Notes: generated by a model from the letters alone, not told the origin. A stretch of 64,000 nt of DNA from an uncultured Flavobacteriales bacterium (GCA_943788725.1 CALSRJ010000003.1:248001-312000); one strand, 5' to 3'. Positions 9,525 through 19,041 are shown, counted from the first letter of the stretch. Numbers and translations are program-made.

Positions 9525-11591
9525 ATGGCGAATAAAGACCACACTATAAACCGGGAGATCAGTTGGCTGGCGTTTAATGACCGGGTACTAAACGAGGCAG
9601 CGGACCCTTCTGTTCCGTTATTGGAACGCCTGAGGTTTCTCGGCATATTCTCCAATAACAGGGATGAGTTCTTCCGCGTTCGGGTGGCTTCGGTTAAACG
9701 ATGGGCGGCACTCAACGAGAAGATTGAAGAGACCGACGACGATCCGAGAGACATTCTTGCTCAGATTCAGCGAACTACAATTGGTCAGCAGAAGAAGTAC
9801 GAACAGATATACCAAGATGTTCTCGGCGAGCTGCAGATCAGAAATGTGTTCATCATCAATGAGAAAGAGCTAAACGTCGGCCAAAAAGCATGGGTTGAAC
9901 ACTATTACAATGAGAAGGTAGATCCTGTGGTCTCGCCTATCATGCTGGATCAAGTAAAGCGCTTTCCGGATTTGAGAGATAAAGCCATTTACCTAGCGGC
10001 ATTGCTTTCGATTACCAAGGGAAAGAAGAAAGCGGATCAGTACGCCCTGGTTGAGGTTCCTTCTACGTTGCCGAGGTTTGTTCTCTTGCCTGAAGAAGAC
10101 GGCAAGAAGTTCATCATCATGTTGGATGACATCTTACGCCACAACCTGATGTCAGTATTCGAAGTCTTCAAACCGACGGCGGTTGATGCCTACACCTTCA
10201 AGATTACACGGGATGCGGAGCTAGATCTCGACAATGACATTTCGAAGAGCTTTCTGGAAAAGATGAAGAAGAGCCTCAGGCAGCGACGCAGGGGAGCCCC
10301 GGTTCGTTTTGTCTTCGATGCTACAATGCCTCGAGAAATGCAGCGCTACCTGACAAAAAAGATGTCCCTCACCACGGACGAAGATGCTTTCATTCCAGGC
10401 GGGCGGTATCACAATTTGAAAGACTTGATGGACTTCCCGAAGGTGGGGCTGAAGAAGGCGTATTACGAGCATTTGCCGCCAAGTCCGCATCCGCATTTTG
10501 AGAAGTACGACTCGTATTTCACGGCGATTAAGAAGAAGGACGTGCTCTTGCATTACCCTTATCAAAGTTTCAATCATGTGATTGAATTTGTGAAGGAAGC
10601 AGCCCTTGATCCATATGTGAAATCCATTCGTATATGCCTCTACCGAGTGGCAAATAGAAGCAAGATTGTGAATGCGCTGATCAATGCTTCCCGAAACGGC
10701 AAAAAGGTGATCGTCGTATTTGAACTGCAAGCGCGGTTTGATGAAGAGAACAATATCTATTGGTCCAACATTCTAGAGGATGAAGGGGTCAAGGTCTTTT
10801 TCGGCTTTCCTGGAATGAAGGTTCATGGCAAAATCATGCTGATTACCCGAAAGGAAAATGGACAAAGTGTCTACTATGCGAAGGTGGGGACTGGTAATTT
10901 TCACGAGGGTACGGCTTCGCTTTACGGCGACTTTTCTCTGCTCACCGCTAAGAAGGAGATCACCTCAGAGGTCCACAAAGTGTTTGACCTTTTCGAAAAT
11001 GCTATTTGGCCGAATTACCGATTCAAGGAACTGGTTCTCTCACCTTTTTACCTCCGCAATCGACTCGTTCGACTCATCAATCGAGAGATCAGGAACGCTA
11101 AATCGGGAAAGGATGCTTATATCATGCTGAAGCTCAATAGTTTGGTGGATAAAAACCTCATCTTGAAGTTGTACCAAGCTAGCAGGGCAGGAGTGCGGGT
11201 GCGGTTAATCATTCGCGGTATATGCTCTCTGGTGCCAGGGGTAGAGGGAATGAGTGAGAACATTGAAGTGGTGAGTATCATTGACCGCTTTCTCGAACAT
11301 GCGAGGTGCTACATTTTTTGCAATAGTGGCGATCCGCTTTATTTCATTAGCAGCGCAGATTGGATGGTGAGAAACCTAGATCGTCGCATCGAGGTGACGT
11401 GTCCTATCCACGATCCGTCGATCAAAAAGGAATTGGATGATATTCTAAATATTCAGTTTGCGGATAATGTTAAAGCCCGTCGTCTTCAACCCGATGGTCA
11501 TTATAAGGTTGTCAAAGAGCATAAGAAAAAGGATATTCGTTCCCAGTACGAACTGTACAATTACTACAAGCAAAAGAGCAAGACAGGATGA
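9525..11591 (+). CDS. ppk1: Polyphosphate kinase 1
   Basis: PPK1 reversibly makes inorganic polyphosphate from ATP. The 688-residue protein has the full family layout: N-terminal helical domain (INREISWLAFNDRVLNEA), head domain, and two phospholipase-D-like C-terminal domains. The autophosphorylated histidine is H434 in KVHGKIMLITRKEN, and the second catalytic histidine is H592 in FLEHARCYIF, nearly the same numbers as in the E. coli enzyme (H435, H592). The motifs KVGTGNFHEGTASLYGD and SSADWMVRNLDRRIEV are intact. It heads an operon: its stop overlaps the ppx start by 4 bp (ATGA), so synthesis and degradation enzymes are translationally coupled. Confidence 0.96.
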   Translation: MANKDHTINREISWLAFNDRVLNEAADPSVPLLERLRFLGIFSNNRDEFFRVRVASVKRWAALNEKIEETDDDPRDILAQIQRTTIGQQKKYEQIYQDVLGELQIRNVFIINEKELNVGQKAWVEHYYNEKVDPVVSPIMLDQVKRFPDLRDKAIYLAALLSITKGKKKADQYALVEVPSTLPRFVLLPEEDGKKFIIMLDDILRHNLMSVFEVFKPTAVDAYTFKITRDAELDLDNDISKSFLEKMKKSLRQRRRGAPVRFVFDATMPREMQRYLTKKMSLTTDEDAFIPGGRYHNLKDLMDFPKVGLKKAYYEHLPPSPHPHFEKYDSYFTAIKKKDVLLHYPYQSFNHVIEFVKEAALDPYVKSIRICLYRVANRSKIVNALINASRNGKKVIVVFELQARFDEENNIYWSNILEDEGVKVFFGFPGMKVHGKIMLITRKENGQSVYYAKVGTGNFHEGTASLYGDFSLLTAKKEITSEVHKVFDLFENAIWPNYRFKELVLSPFYLRNRLVRLINREIRNAKSGKDAYIMLKLNSLVDKNLILKLYQASRAGVRVRLIIRGICSLVPGVEGMSENIEVVSIIDRFLEHARCYIFCNSGDPLYFISSADWMVRNLDRRIEVTCPIHDPSIKKELDDILNIQFADNVKARRLQPDGHYKVVKEHKKKDIRSQYELYNYYKQKSKTG

Positions 11592-12493
11592 GAGCTTACC
11601 AATTCGCAGCCATAGATATCGGATCTAATGCTGTGAGACTCTTGGTCAGCAATGTCTTTGAGAACGGCGCCAAGGTAACCTTCAAGAAACAGTCGCTCGT
11701 TCGTATTCCGATTCGTTTAGGTGCGGATGCATTTTTAAATCACCACTTACCCAAAGAAAAGGTCGAAGATTTCGTGCACGCTATGCATGCGTTCAATCAT
11801 TTGCTCAAGGTCTATCGACCGCAGAAACTACGCGCCATTGCAACATCCGCTTTTCGGGAAGCATCCAATGGGCTTGAAGTGGTAGATCGTGTTTTTGTAG
11901 AAACAGGCATCAGGATTGAGATCGTCACCGGAAAGGAAGAAGCCGAAGTGGTGTACGCCAACGGGCTACGCGAGAATATGGATGAGAACAAAACCTACTT
12001 GTACATGGACGTAGGTGGAGGTAGCACGGAATTGACCCTTTTTAATAACCACGAAGCCGTCACATCCCGGTCGTTCAACATTGGCTCCATCAGACTATTG
12101 ATGGGCATGGTGAAGGATGAAGAATGGGATGAGATGAAGGGTTGGGTAAAGGAGATCAGCCAAAAAGTGAACAAGGAGATTGCGCTCATCGGATCAGGCG
12201 GAAACATCAACAAGTATTGTAAACTTCTCATGAAAGATTACGGGGAGGCGCTGGCGTACGATGAGATCCACACCTTGTACAAGCGTTTAAAAGGAATGAG
12301 CACCGAAGATCGGATTCAGGAATTGTGCCTCAATCCAGACAGGGCTGACGTCATCGTTCCGGCCGGTAAAATCTTCACGTCTATCATGCGATGGAGCGGG
12401 GCTGATTTTGCATTTGTACCTAAAATTGGAGTCTCTGACGGTGTGATCAAGATGTTGTTCAAGGAGCATCAGCTTGAGAATGCTTTTCTGTAA
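11588..12493 (+). CDS. ppx: Exopolyphosphatase / Ppx-GppA family phosphatase
   Basis: A 301-residue Ppx/GppA protein with the ASKHA fold: phosphate-1 motif FAAIDIGSNAVRLLVS at the N-terminus, and phosphate-2 motif YLYMDVGGGSTELTLF near residue 140. It lacks the extra C-terminal HD-like domains of E. coli Ppx, so it is a short form. It should release phosphate from polyphosphate, or hydrolyse pppGpp; the ATGA overlap with ppk1 favours the polyphosphate role. An 8-bp gap leads to the receiver-like gene, so all three are probably one transcript. Confidence 0.92.
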   Translation: MRAYQFAAIDIGSNAVRLLVSNVFENGAKVTFKKQSLVRIPIRLGADAFLNHHLPKEKVEDFVHAMHAFNHLLKVYRPQKLRAIATSAFREASNGLEVVDRVFVETGIRIEIVTGKEEAEVVYANGLRENMDENKTYLYMDVGGGSTELTLFNNHEAVTSRSFNIGSIRLLMGMVKDEEWDEMKGWVKEISQKVNKEIALIGSGGNINKYCKLLMKDYGEALAYDEIHTLYKRLKGMSTEDRIQELCLNPDRADVIVPAGKIFTSIMRWSGADFAFVPKIGVSDGVIKMLFKEHQLENAFL

Positions 12494-12501
12494 CTGAGGC
12501 A

Positions 12502-12993
12502 ATGGCGAGAAGAGTGCATATTACAGTTGCAGGAAGCAATGAGGCCGAAATGCTACTGCTCGCCAAATACATGGGCGATAATAATGCACGAGCAGAAATT
12601 ACGGTAACCACTACCACTGCTGAAACCTTGCGGGTGTTAAAAGTTCAACGCAGCAGAATTTTGGTGATTGCATTGGATGAAATGATGGACATGGATATTG
12701 GGGACGTGATCAAGGGGCTAGGAGCTCTTCGTCCTCAATTGAGGATTGTTGCCTTACTCCAGTCTAGAGCGGTTGACCAGCGTTCTTTATTGAAAGATTT
12801 ACGCGTTGATAGGGTAATTGACAGCAATCAGCCGAACCACTATGAGGCGGTACAATCCATTGTGCAGGAGTTAGATGAGCTATTGCCACAAGACGTTCGT
12901 GACGAGAGAGGCGGATTAACTTTGAGTGCTTGGGTTGGATTGATTGCCTTGGTATTGCTGGTATTGCTGGCAGTGAGCTTTTTATTGCTTTGA
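12502..12993 (+). CDS. Tail-anchored degenerate receiver-domain protein
   Basis: A 163-residue protein I do not know by name. Residues 4-130 look like a response-regulator receiver fold. The third strand ILVIALDEMMDMD keeps a candidate Asp, but the acidic pair after strand 1 is missing (TVAGSNEAE) and the usual Lys of strand 5 is replaced (VIDSNQPNH). Residues 139-163 form one hydrophobic helix at the extreme C-terminus (WVGLIALVLLVLLAVSFLLL), so it is probably tail-anchored in the inner membrane with the domain in the cytoplasm. It follows ppx by 8 bp, which suggests a role in polyphosphate control; that is inference. Confidence 0.75.
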   Translation: MARRVHITVAGSNEAEMLLLAKYMGDNNARAEITVTTTTAETLRVLKVQRSRILVIALDEMMDMDIGDVIKGLGALRPQLRIVALLQSRAVDQRSLLKDLRVDRVIDSNQPNHYEAVQSIVQELDELLPQDVRDERGGLTLSAWVGLIALVLLVLLAVSFLLL

Positions 12994-12995
12994 CG

Positions 12996-13655
12996 TCAAT
13001 TTCCGAAGGGATCTATCTCCTTGTTTCGAATGCGACTTGCTCCTTCATCATCTCTGAACAACTTGGTAAGGTCGTATCCGATGCCTATGCAAGGGCGTGC
13101 ATAAAAAGGAAAGAAAGAGGGGTGGTTATCTGCATTTGCAATGACCAATTTGGATGACATGGCCACGTCAAAATTGAAGACCAATCCCTCAACCGTATAA
13201 AATTGAGCACCAAGGTGCAGGCTCAGTCCTTTTACATTTTGATCGTACAATTGGTTTCCAATGGATGGACTGTAATAGTTGGCAATCCACCCATACCCAA
13301 TTCCAATTCTTGGAAAGAGCGCTTCGCTGCCTACATTAATGTAATAGCGGAGCCCAAAATGATAATTAACCGAAGGCTTGATGGTCACCGTATCATAGGT
13401 TCTCTTAGTGGCATAGCCCAAGGCCCCAAAACCGGCAAAATGCCCAATCCCACCTTCTAAATTCCCGCCAAATCCTCCGTAAAGCAGGCCAAAGCCGGCG
13501 TTTATATTGGTGTAAAAATTAGGACTTCCTGCAGCTGCTTCATTGGAAGATTGACCCAGGGCACCAATAGGTATTGTACCTAAAAACAGTAGCAACAGCC
13601 GCCATTGGCAGGCCTTGTGTTTAACTCCTGTAAATCCGTTCAACCAGGTGCGCAT
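12996..13655 (-). CDS. Outer membrane beta-barrel protein
   Basis: A 219-residue predicted outer-membrane protein. The only in-frame ATG (13655) gives a signal peptide with an unusually long n-region ending LLLLFLGTIPIGALGQ. The rest is alternating strands rich in Gly, Tyr and aromatic residues (NFYTNINAGFGLLYGGFGG, YHFGLRYYINVG, RIGIGYGWIANYY), as in small 8-stranded barrels. The start lies 35 bp inside the 3' end of the acyl-CoA synthetase gene, so translation is probably coupled; a later TTG start is possible. It ends 2 bp from the end of the convergent receiver-like gene. Confidence 0.75.
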   Translation of the reverse strand: MRTWLNGFTGVKHKACQWRLLLLFLGTIPIGALGQSSNEAAAGSPNFYTNINAGFGLLYGGFGGNLEGGIGHFAGFGALGYATKRTYDTVTIKPSVNYHFGLRYYINVGSEALFPRIGIGYGWIANYYSPSIGNQLYDQNVKGLSLHLGAQFYTVEGLVFNFDVAMSSKLVIANADNHPSFFPFYARPCIGIGYDLTKLFRDDEGASRIRNKEIDPFGN

Positions 13656-15384
13656 ACTTTTTCATGATGATCTTACGCTTCAATTTTAGCGATGGCGTAA
13701 GTTCTTCCGTTTCGATTGTCCACGCTTTCTCGCAAAGCTCGATTTTCTTCACTTGTTCGAACTTTCCAAATTGCTGGTTCATTTCGTCGATGTCTTGCTG
13801 AATGCGAGCCTTCAATTTGCCATCAGTTGACATCATATCGATCGTATTACAAACCTTGCTGTGACGCTTGCACCATTCTTTGCAAAATTCAAAATCAGGA
13901 ACAACGAGTGCTGCAGGGTGCTTTTCGTTTTCACCGATCACCATGATTTGATCAATGAAGCGGGACGCTTTGTAGACGTTCTCCATCGGCTGTGGTGCAA
14001 TGTATTTACCACCCGATGTTTTGAAGATTTCCTTCTTTCGGTCCGTAATCTTCACATACTCACCGTCCACGAGGACGCCGATGTCTCCTGTATGAAACCA
14101 TCCGCCTTCCGACATCACCTCCTTGGTGAGGTCATCTCGTTTGTAATAGCCCATCATAACGTTCGGACCCTTGATCAGGATTTCACCGTCTTCCGCGATC
14201 TTGATTTCTACATTGGATAGTGTTCTTCCAGTGGTGCCGATCATGAATCCCTTATTGTCAAAGCAGTTCACCGAAGCAACGGGTGAGGTTTCGGTAAGCC
14301 CATAACCTTCTAAAACCGGAATTTGAGCAGCGTTAAAGATGCGAGCAAGGCGAGGCTGTAATGCTGCGCTGCCACTGGCAACCGCCTTTACATTGCCGCC
14401 GAGGGCTTCACGCCATTTGCTGAAAATGAGTTTGTTGGCAATCTTAAGTTGAAGCTCATAAAAGGCTCCGTTTTGGCCATAAGGCTCCCATCGTTCGCCC
14501 AGTGATACCGCCCAAAAGAACAAGCTTTTCTTGATTCCTGTGAGCTCTGATCCTTTGGCCATGATCTTATCGAATACTTTTTCGAGGAGCCTTGGAACCG
14601 CCGTGAAAACCTGAGGCTGCACCTCGCGTATGTTCTCACCAATCGTATCCATGGATTCAGCGTAGTAAATGGAAACCCCGGTGAACATGAAGAGGTACAA
14701 GACCATGCGCTCGTAGATGTGGCAAAGCGGAAGGAAACTCACAGCTTTGGAGTACTCATCTACTGGAAGGCGCTCGCGTGATCCGTGCACGTTAGAAACA
14801 ATGTTGTTGTGAGAAAGCATCACCCCCTTTGGGTTTCCAGTGGTGCCACTCGTGTAGATTAAAGTGGCAAGATCTTCCGGTTTTACAGCAGCTTTTCTTT
14901 TTTCCACCTCATCTGTGGGGGTGCTCTCACCGCGTTTCTTGAAGGTGTCGAAATGCTCAATTCCTTCCAGGTGCTCGAAGGAGACAATGTGCGTAAGCGA
15001 AGGAACCGTGTCTTTGACCTCATTGATTTTGGCCAGAAGGTCTGCAGAACTCACGAAGCATATCTTCACCTCTGCATCGTCGAAAATGAATTTGTAGTCG
15101 CTAGACGATATGGTAGGATAAATAGGTACACTGATGGCGCCAGCCATTAATATGCCCATATCAGTAATGTTCCATTCGGGACGGTTGTTAGAGATCATAG
15201 CTACCTTGTCTCCAGGGCCAATCCCCATGCTGACCAGCGCCTTCGCCACCATCATGCCTTGATCGATGAATGACTTCGTTGATGTTGTAACCCATTTGCC
15301 GTCTCGTTTTGCCGCTAAAGAATCTTCCTTTGGATACTTTGAGAGTTGGTAATAGGGGATGTCGAAGAGCCTTGAAACTTCCAT
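13621..15384 (-). CDS. fadD: Long-chain acyl-CoA synthetase (AMP-forming)
   Basis: A 587-residue member of the adenylate-forming family that activates fatty acids with ATP and CoA. Motifs are complete: P-loop LIYTSGTTGNPKGVMLSHNN, the A5 motif GYGLTETSP, GGWFHTGDIG and ITDRKKEIFKTSGGKYIAP. Length and the C-terminal region fit the FadD15/ACSL-type proteins common in Bacteroidota. Chain-length preference cannot be read from sequence. It lies 55 bp after the CAP-domain gene and overlaps the downstream barrel gene by 35 bp, so it may be part of a five-gene minus-strand unit. Confidence 0.92.
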   Translation of the reverse strand: MEVSRLFDIPYYQLSKYPKEDSLAAKRDGKWVTTSTKSFIDQGMMVAKALVSMGIGPGDKVAMISNNRPEWNITDMGILMAGAISVPIYPTISSSDYKFIFDDAEVKICFVSSADLLAKINEVKDTVPSLTHIVSFEHLEGIEHFDTFKKRGESTPTDEVEKRKAAVKPEDLATLIYTSGTTGNPKGVMLSHNNIVSNVHGSRERLPVDEYSKAVSFLPLCHIYERMVLYLFMFTGVSIYYAESMDTIGENIREVQPQVFTAVPRLLEKVFDKIMAKGSELTGIKKSLFFWAVSLGERWEPYGQNGAFYELQLKIANKLIFSKWREALGGNVKAVASGSAALQPRLARIFNAAQIPVLEGYGLTETSPVASVNCFDNKGFMIGTTGRTLSNVEIKIAEDGEILIKGPNVMMGYYKRDDLTKEVMSEGGWFHTGDIGVLVDGEYVKITDRKKEIFKTSGGKYIAPQPMENVYKASRFIDQIMVIGENEKHPAALVVPDFEFCKEWCKRHSKVCNTIDMMSTDGKLKARIQQDIDEMNQQFGKFEQVKKIELCEKAWTIETEELTPSLKLKRKIIMKKYAHLVERIYRS

Positions 15385-15439
15385 AGGATAATTATTGGTT
15401 CGTTCTCAAATTTAAGGCACGGAGAGTTGTAGGCAAGTT

Positions 15440-16090
15440 TTATTTCTTTTTCGTTCCAAAATCTTGGACGCAGTTGAATCTCCATCTGCGGTGAGCTTCG
15501 ATTGCGACGCCTACTAGTTCCATTTCTGCATCAAGGATGTTCCTTCGATGCCCTAGATTTGGCACATCTCGATCGATGAGTAGGTCGATCACCGCGTCCG
15601 CCCCTTTTTCATTGCCATAATTGCAATTTTCATTGATAGCGGCAAACTTGACTTCAAGCGGCTCAATGCGATTGCGGAATGCAGTTCCCGACGAAGAGTT
15701 GTGTCCTGTTCGCCCCGATTCACCCATGTCTTTCGCATGCTGTCGAGCAAAAGATGTCAGCTGTTCGTTGGGTTGAAGGATACCCATGCCGTCTGTCGAC
15801 TCCAATTCTTGTATTAATCCTCGTACTTCCTTGTCTCGCTTTATATCATGTGCCTTAAGGTAGTCGAGGAGAAAGGTTTCTGAGAAGAGCTTAGGATTAA
15901 TGCGCACCAAGTTCATATAATAGATGGCTTCTTTCTCTTCTGCATTCATGTACGCTACCGACTTGGCTGAATTGGCATACGCCAAAGTCGAGTCAGGCCA
16001 TAGTTTGAACAGGTCATCCTGTGCCATACCTATGTTTGAAAACAGGCTGAACCCAAGAAAGAGGAAAAGGTATTTGATGTTACTGCTCAT
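15440..16090 (-). CDS. Secreted CAP-domain protein
   Basis: A 216-residue protein with signal peptide (YLFLFLGFSLFSNIGMAQ) and a CAP/SCP (PR-1-like) domain. Visible family features are YYMNLVRINPKLF at the start of the fold, the His in FARQHAKDMGESGRTGHNS, the Glu in INENCNYG and the signature LGHRRNILD. CAP proteins are extracytoplasmic; bacterial members have no agreed function, with lipid binding or protease-like roles suggested. Its start overlaps the amidohydrolase stop by 11 bp. Confidence 0.85.
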   Translation of the reverse strand: MSSNIKYLFLFLGFSLFSNIGMAQDDLFKLWPDSTLAYANSAKSVAYMNAEEKEAIYYMNLVRINPKLFSETFLLDYLKAHDIKRDKEVRGLIQELESTDGMGILQPNEQLTSFARQHAKDMGESGRTGHNSSSGTAFRNRIEPLEVKFAAINENCNYGNEKGADAVIDLLIDRDVPNLGHRRNILDAEMELVGVAIEAHRRWRFNCVQDFGTKKK

Positions 16091-17705
16091 GCACTAATTC
16101 TCCATTTAACCAAGTCTTCAGTACTGCTGTACTTAAGATGGCTTCAGCATCACACTGAAGCAAATCCCTGTCCAAAAGAACCAAGTCTGCAAACTTTCCA
16201 AGTTCGATGCTGCCCCTTGATTCGTCTTCAAAATTAGCAATGGCTGGCCAAATGGTAATTCCGCGTAAGGCTTCTTCTCTGGTCAAGGCCTCTTCCGGAT
16301 TGAATCCCCCTTCCGGAAAGCCCTCTCGGTCCGTACGCACAGTTGCGGCGAAGAATGTCGCAATGGGAGAAATATCTTCCACAGGAAAGTCTGTGCCTAG
16401 GGGAATCAATCCATTTTGAAGCATCAAACTCTTTAAGGCATATGCGTGATGAATGCGTTGCTTTCCCAATCGATCTTCGGCCCAATACATATCTGACGTG
16501 GCATGCGTGGGTTGCATAGAAGGGAGTATGTTGAAAGCTCCGAACTTTGTTCGATCTTCTGGGTGCACCACTTGTGCGTGTTCAATCCTCCACCTGCGAT
16601 CGTTGGTTCCGCCCAGCACCTCTCCCATCGCGTCGAGGGTAAATCGGTTTGCTCCGTCGCCAATGCAATGTACATTCAATTGGAAGCCTGCTCCGAAACA
16701 CGCATTGGCCCATTGAGAAATGGAATCTTTGGGAGAGATCATCAGGCCCGTGTTGGAGGTGTCATCCGAATAGGGTTCCAGTAATTTGGCACCCCTCGAA
16801 CCTAGGGCTCCGTCAGCGTACACTTTGATCGATTTAGCCGTTAATCGTTCTGTCTTTTTAGCGAGCTTTCCCATTCCATCCATCAGCTCTGGGGCGGCTG
16901 AATACATGGCGTAGACTCTAATCTTTAAGTCTTCTTGATGCAAGCTGTCGAGAAGTTGAACATCTTCCACGCTAAGTCCACCAGCACAAACGGAAGTGAG
17001 TCCCGCTGCGAAGCAATTCGCTTGCGCGGTTAAAAGCGCAGTGGATTTGAATTGAGCATCAGGTTTCGGAACAACCGCCTTCACCAAGCGCATGGCTTCA
17101 TCGATGAGCACTCCTGTAGGCTTTCCATTGGAAAGCAAAACCTTACCTCCGTCAATCTGCGTCTCCTCGCTTATTTGCGCCAGGTCGAGCACATTATCAC
17201 TGACCAAGTACGCATGTCCATCTACGCGCTTGAGAGCGATGAAGTGATCAGGAAAGAGTTGTTGAAGCGTGTCGTTTGTCGGAAATGCGTGATCTTCCCA
17301 ATCGTTTTGATCCCATCCTCGGCCCATGATCCATTTTGAGTCCACACTTTCAGAGTAGGACTTGATCCGGTCGACTACCTCGTCAAAGCTTTTCGTGCCA
17401 ATCAGGTTGAGTCGCTGATTTTCTATGGCGTAACCAAGGATATGCGAATGTGCATCGATGAAGCCGGGGTAAATAAAACCATGTCGAGCGTCCATTACCT
17501 CTGTTGCCGTATACGCATTTAGAATTTCATGCTCAGCGCCCACTGCAATGATCTTCCCATCTTTTACGGCGACAGCTTCGGCCAAAGAAAATGCGTCATC
17601 TACTGTATAAATGGTAGCATTGTGAATGATCAAGTCGGCCTCCTTCAGTTCGTTGCAACCAAGGGTGATCATGAGAAAACTGAGAAAAAGAAGGTTTCGC
17701 ATCAT
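16080..17705 (-). CDS. Amidohydrolase family lipoprotein (YtcJ-like)
   Basis: A 541-residue metal-dependent amidohydrolase. The start chosen (17705, or 17702) gives MRNLLFLSFLMITLGC, a lipoprotein signal with lipobox ITLGC; the frame continues upstream but only within the preceding gene. The Amidohydro_3 pattern is clear: ADLIIHNATIYTVDDAF, GFIYPGFIDAHSHILGY (first metal ligands), IYADGALGSRG-type segment KVYADGALGSRGAKLL, HCIGDGAN and the closing ELGKFADLVLLDRD. Substrate is unknown. It overlaps the upstream membrane protein by ATGA and the CAP gene by 11 bp. Periplasmic or outer-membrane location is inferred from the lipobox. Confidence 0.88.
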   Translation of the reverse strand: MMRNLLFLSFLMITLGCNELKEADLIIHNATIYTVDDAFSLAEAVAVKDGKIIAVGAEHEILNAYTATEVMDARHGFIYPGFIDAHSHILGYAIENQRLNLIGTKSFDEVVDRIKSYSESVDSKWIMGRGWDQNDWEDHAFPTNDTLQQLFPDHFIALKRVDGHAYLVSDNVLDLAQISEETQIDGGKVLLSNGKPTGVLIDEAMRLVKAVVPKPDAQFKSTALLTAQANCFAAGLTSVCAGGLSVEDVQLLDSLHQEDLKIRVYAMYSAAPELMDGMGKLAKKTERLTAKSIKVYADGALGSRGAKLLEPYSDDTSNTGLMISPKDSISQWANACFGAGFQLNVHCIGDGANRFTLDAMGEVLGGTNDRRWRIEHAQVVHPEDRTKFGAFNILPSMQPTHATSDMYWAEDRLGKQRIHHAYALKSLMLQNGLIPLGTDFPVEDISPIATFFAATVRTDREGFPEGGFNPEEALTREEALRGITIWPAIANFEDESRGSIELGKFADLVLLDRDLLQCDAEAILSTAVLKTWLNGELVHEQ

Positions 17706-18976
17706 GGTACGTCGATTTGTTCTTTGTGGTGCCAGAGGCTCCGAATATAGGGGGAAAGTGAGATGATTAGGACCACGAGAGCCGGAGCGCGGTATCTCAT
17801 GATAGCTCCGAAAACAGGTGTAACCCATCCGGTTAGTACAAGCAGCGGGATGGTGAAAAGCAGCACCCACCAAAGGGATAGTGACTTGTCTCTTTTGCGA
17901 TACCATCCGAGAAATGCTGCGACAGCCATCGTCCATAACAGAATGTTTTCGAGCAGCAAAAGAACTTCTGGGGTTGAGTTAACTTCCATAGGAAGAGGTC
18001 GCAGGAGGCATGTGAAAAGCGCTGTTGGAATCCCCAAGACCAACGCAAGGTAATCGGGTGAAAGTTGCACCATTTCAAAAGCGCTTCCGGATGCTATCTC
18101 ATTTACATGATTGATGAAGTCATGCTGTTTTTGAGCAATGGAGGCAGGAATGTCGAAGCCAGCTGCATAGGCACTCGCAATGCCAACAGTTATCAAGACA
18201 CCCCAAAACAGGGTCATAGCCCAGTAGTTCCAGTTTCGTTTTTGACGCATCCATTCGGAAAGCAAGGCCGGAAGTAGGAAGGCGAGGAAATACAGTTTCA
18301 AGTTGAGCAAGATCAAGGATGCGATCAATACCGAAGGGAAGGCTTCTTTTAATGTAGAGGCGCGCATTCCTTTAAGCGCCGCGCCGATACCTAGCATGAG
18401 CACTGCTTCTTTCAGTCCTCCCGACAACCAAAGAAGGCTGGCAGGAAAAAGAACGGCCATGGTGAGTGCCCAATTCCGATCCTGGCTTTTGAATAGGAGA
18501 GCATCGACGCACCATTTTAAACCGACAAAGCTCAGAAAGGTGAAGATTACATTGTGTACCTCATAAAAGCCGAAACTGACCAGAGCAAAGGTTGCGTTGA
18601 GTCGAATCATGAAGTGATTGTCGTTGTACAGACCTGCGTCAAACGGTTTGATCCACGCATTCATCACTTCGAAATAGGATGTTCGAAGAGTAGGGTCTTC
18701 CAGCCCGAGTCCGAACACGATGCGAAAAAAGTCGGAAGGATGGGCAAAGAGCGCTTCGCGAAGGATCATGCCGTCATCAAAGAAGCGGTAAATGTCGGCG
18801 GTGCTTCTGTCTGTATAATAATAGGTGAAGAGTGCCTGCAATAAGAAGGCTGCAAATACTTTCACCGAGAACAATACCACGATTAAAGTGCGCGGATAGG
18901 CTTTGGAGGAGCGCAATAAAACATAGAGCAGGAAGGCGAACCAGACCGCCCCGAGTAGTATTCCTTCGATTTGCAC
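17702..18976 (-). CDS. Polytopic membrane protein, possible GT-C/EpsG-like
   Basis: A 424-residue integral membrane protein with about 10-11 hydrophobic segments. It starts at a GTG (GTG CAA ATC). After the second or third helix comes an acidic loop, YYYTDRSTADIYRFFDDG, and later VLFPASLLWLSGGLKEAVLM and LNLKLYFLAFLLPALLSEWM. The same order of features occurs in the protein at 56991-58322, so the two look like distant paralogues. The topology resembles polymerases and transferases of surface glycan pathways, but no diagnostic motif was recognised. It couples by ATGA to the amidohydrolase. Confidence 0.75.
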   Translation of the reverse strand: MQIEGILLGAVWFAFLLYVLLRSSKAYPRTLIVVLFSVKVFAAFLLQALFTYYYTDRSTADIYRFFDDGMILREALFAHPSDFFRIVFGLGLEDPTLRTSYFEVMNAWIKPFDAGLYNDNHFMIRLNATFALVSFGFYEVHNVIFTFLSFVGLKWCVDALLFKSQDRNWALTMAVLFPASLLWLSGGLKEAVLMLGIGAALKGMRASTLKEAFPSVLIASLILLNLKLYFLAFLLPALLSEWMRQKRNWNYWAMTLFWGVLITVGIASAYAAGFDIPASIAQKQHDFINHVNEIASGSAFEMVQLSPDYLALVLGIPTALFTCLLRPLPMEVNSTPEVLLLLENILLWTMAVAAFLGWYRKRDKSLSLWWVLLFTIPLLVLTGWVTPVFGAIMRYRAPALVVLIISLSPYIRSLWHHKEQIDVP

Positions 18977-19041
18977 ACCCCAAAGTAAATCTTCTTAATA
19001 AGAATTCATCGATTGCCGACCGTTCACCACATATGAAAATT

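Noticed and set aside
12930-13157. 75-codon plus-strand open frame after the receiver-like gene
   Set aside because: It overlaps the end of that gene and runs antisense through the barrel gene; no protein-like features.
17706-17936. Longer N-terminus for the amidohydrolase
   Set aside because: It would lie inside the upstream membrane protein gene and hide a clear lipoprotein signal starting at 17705.
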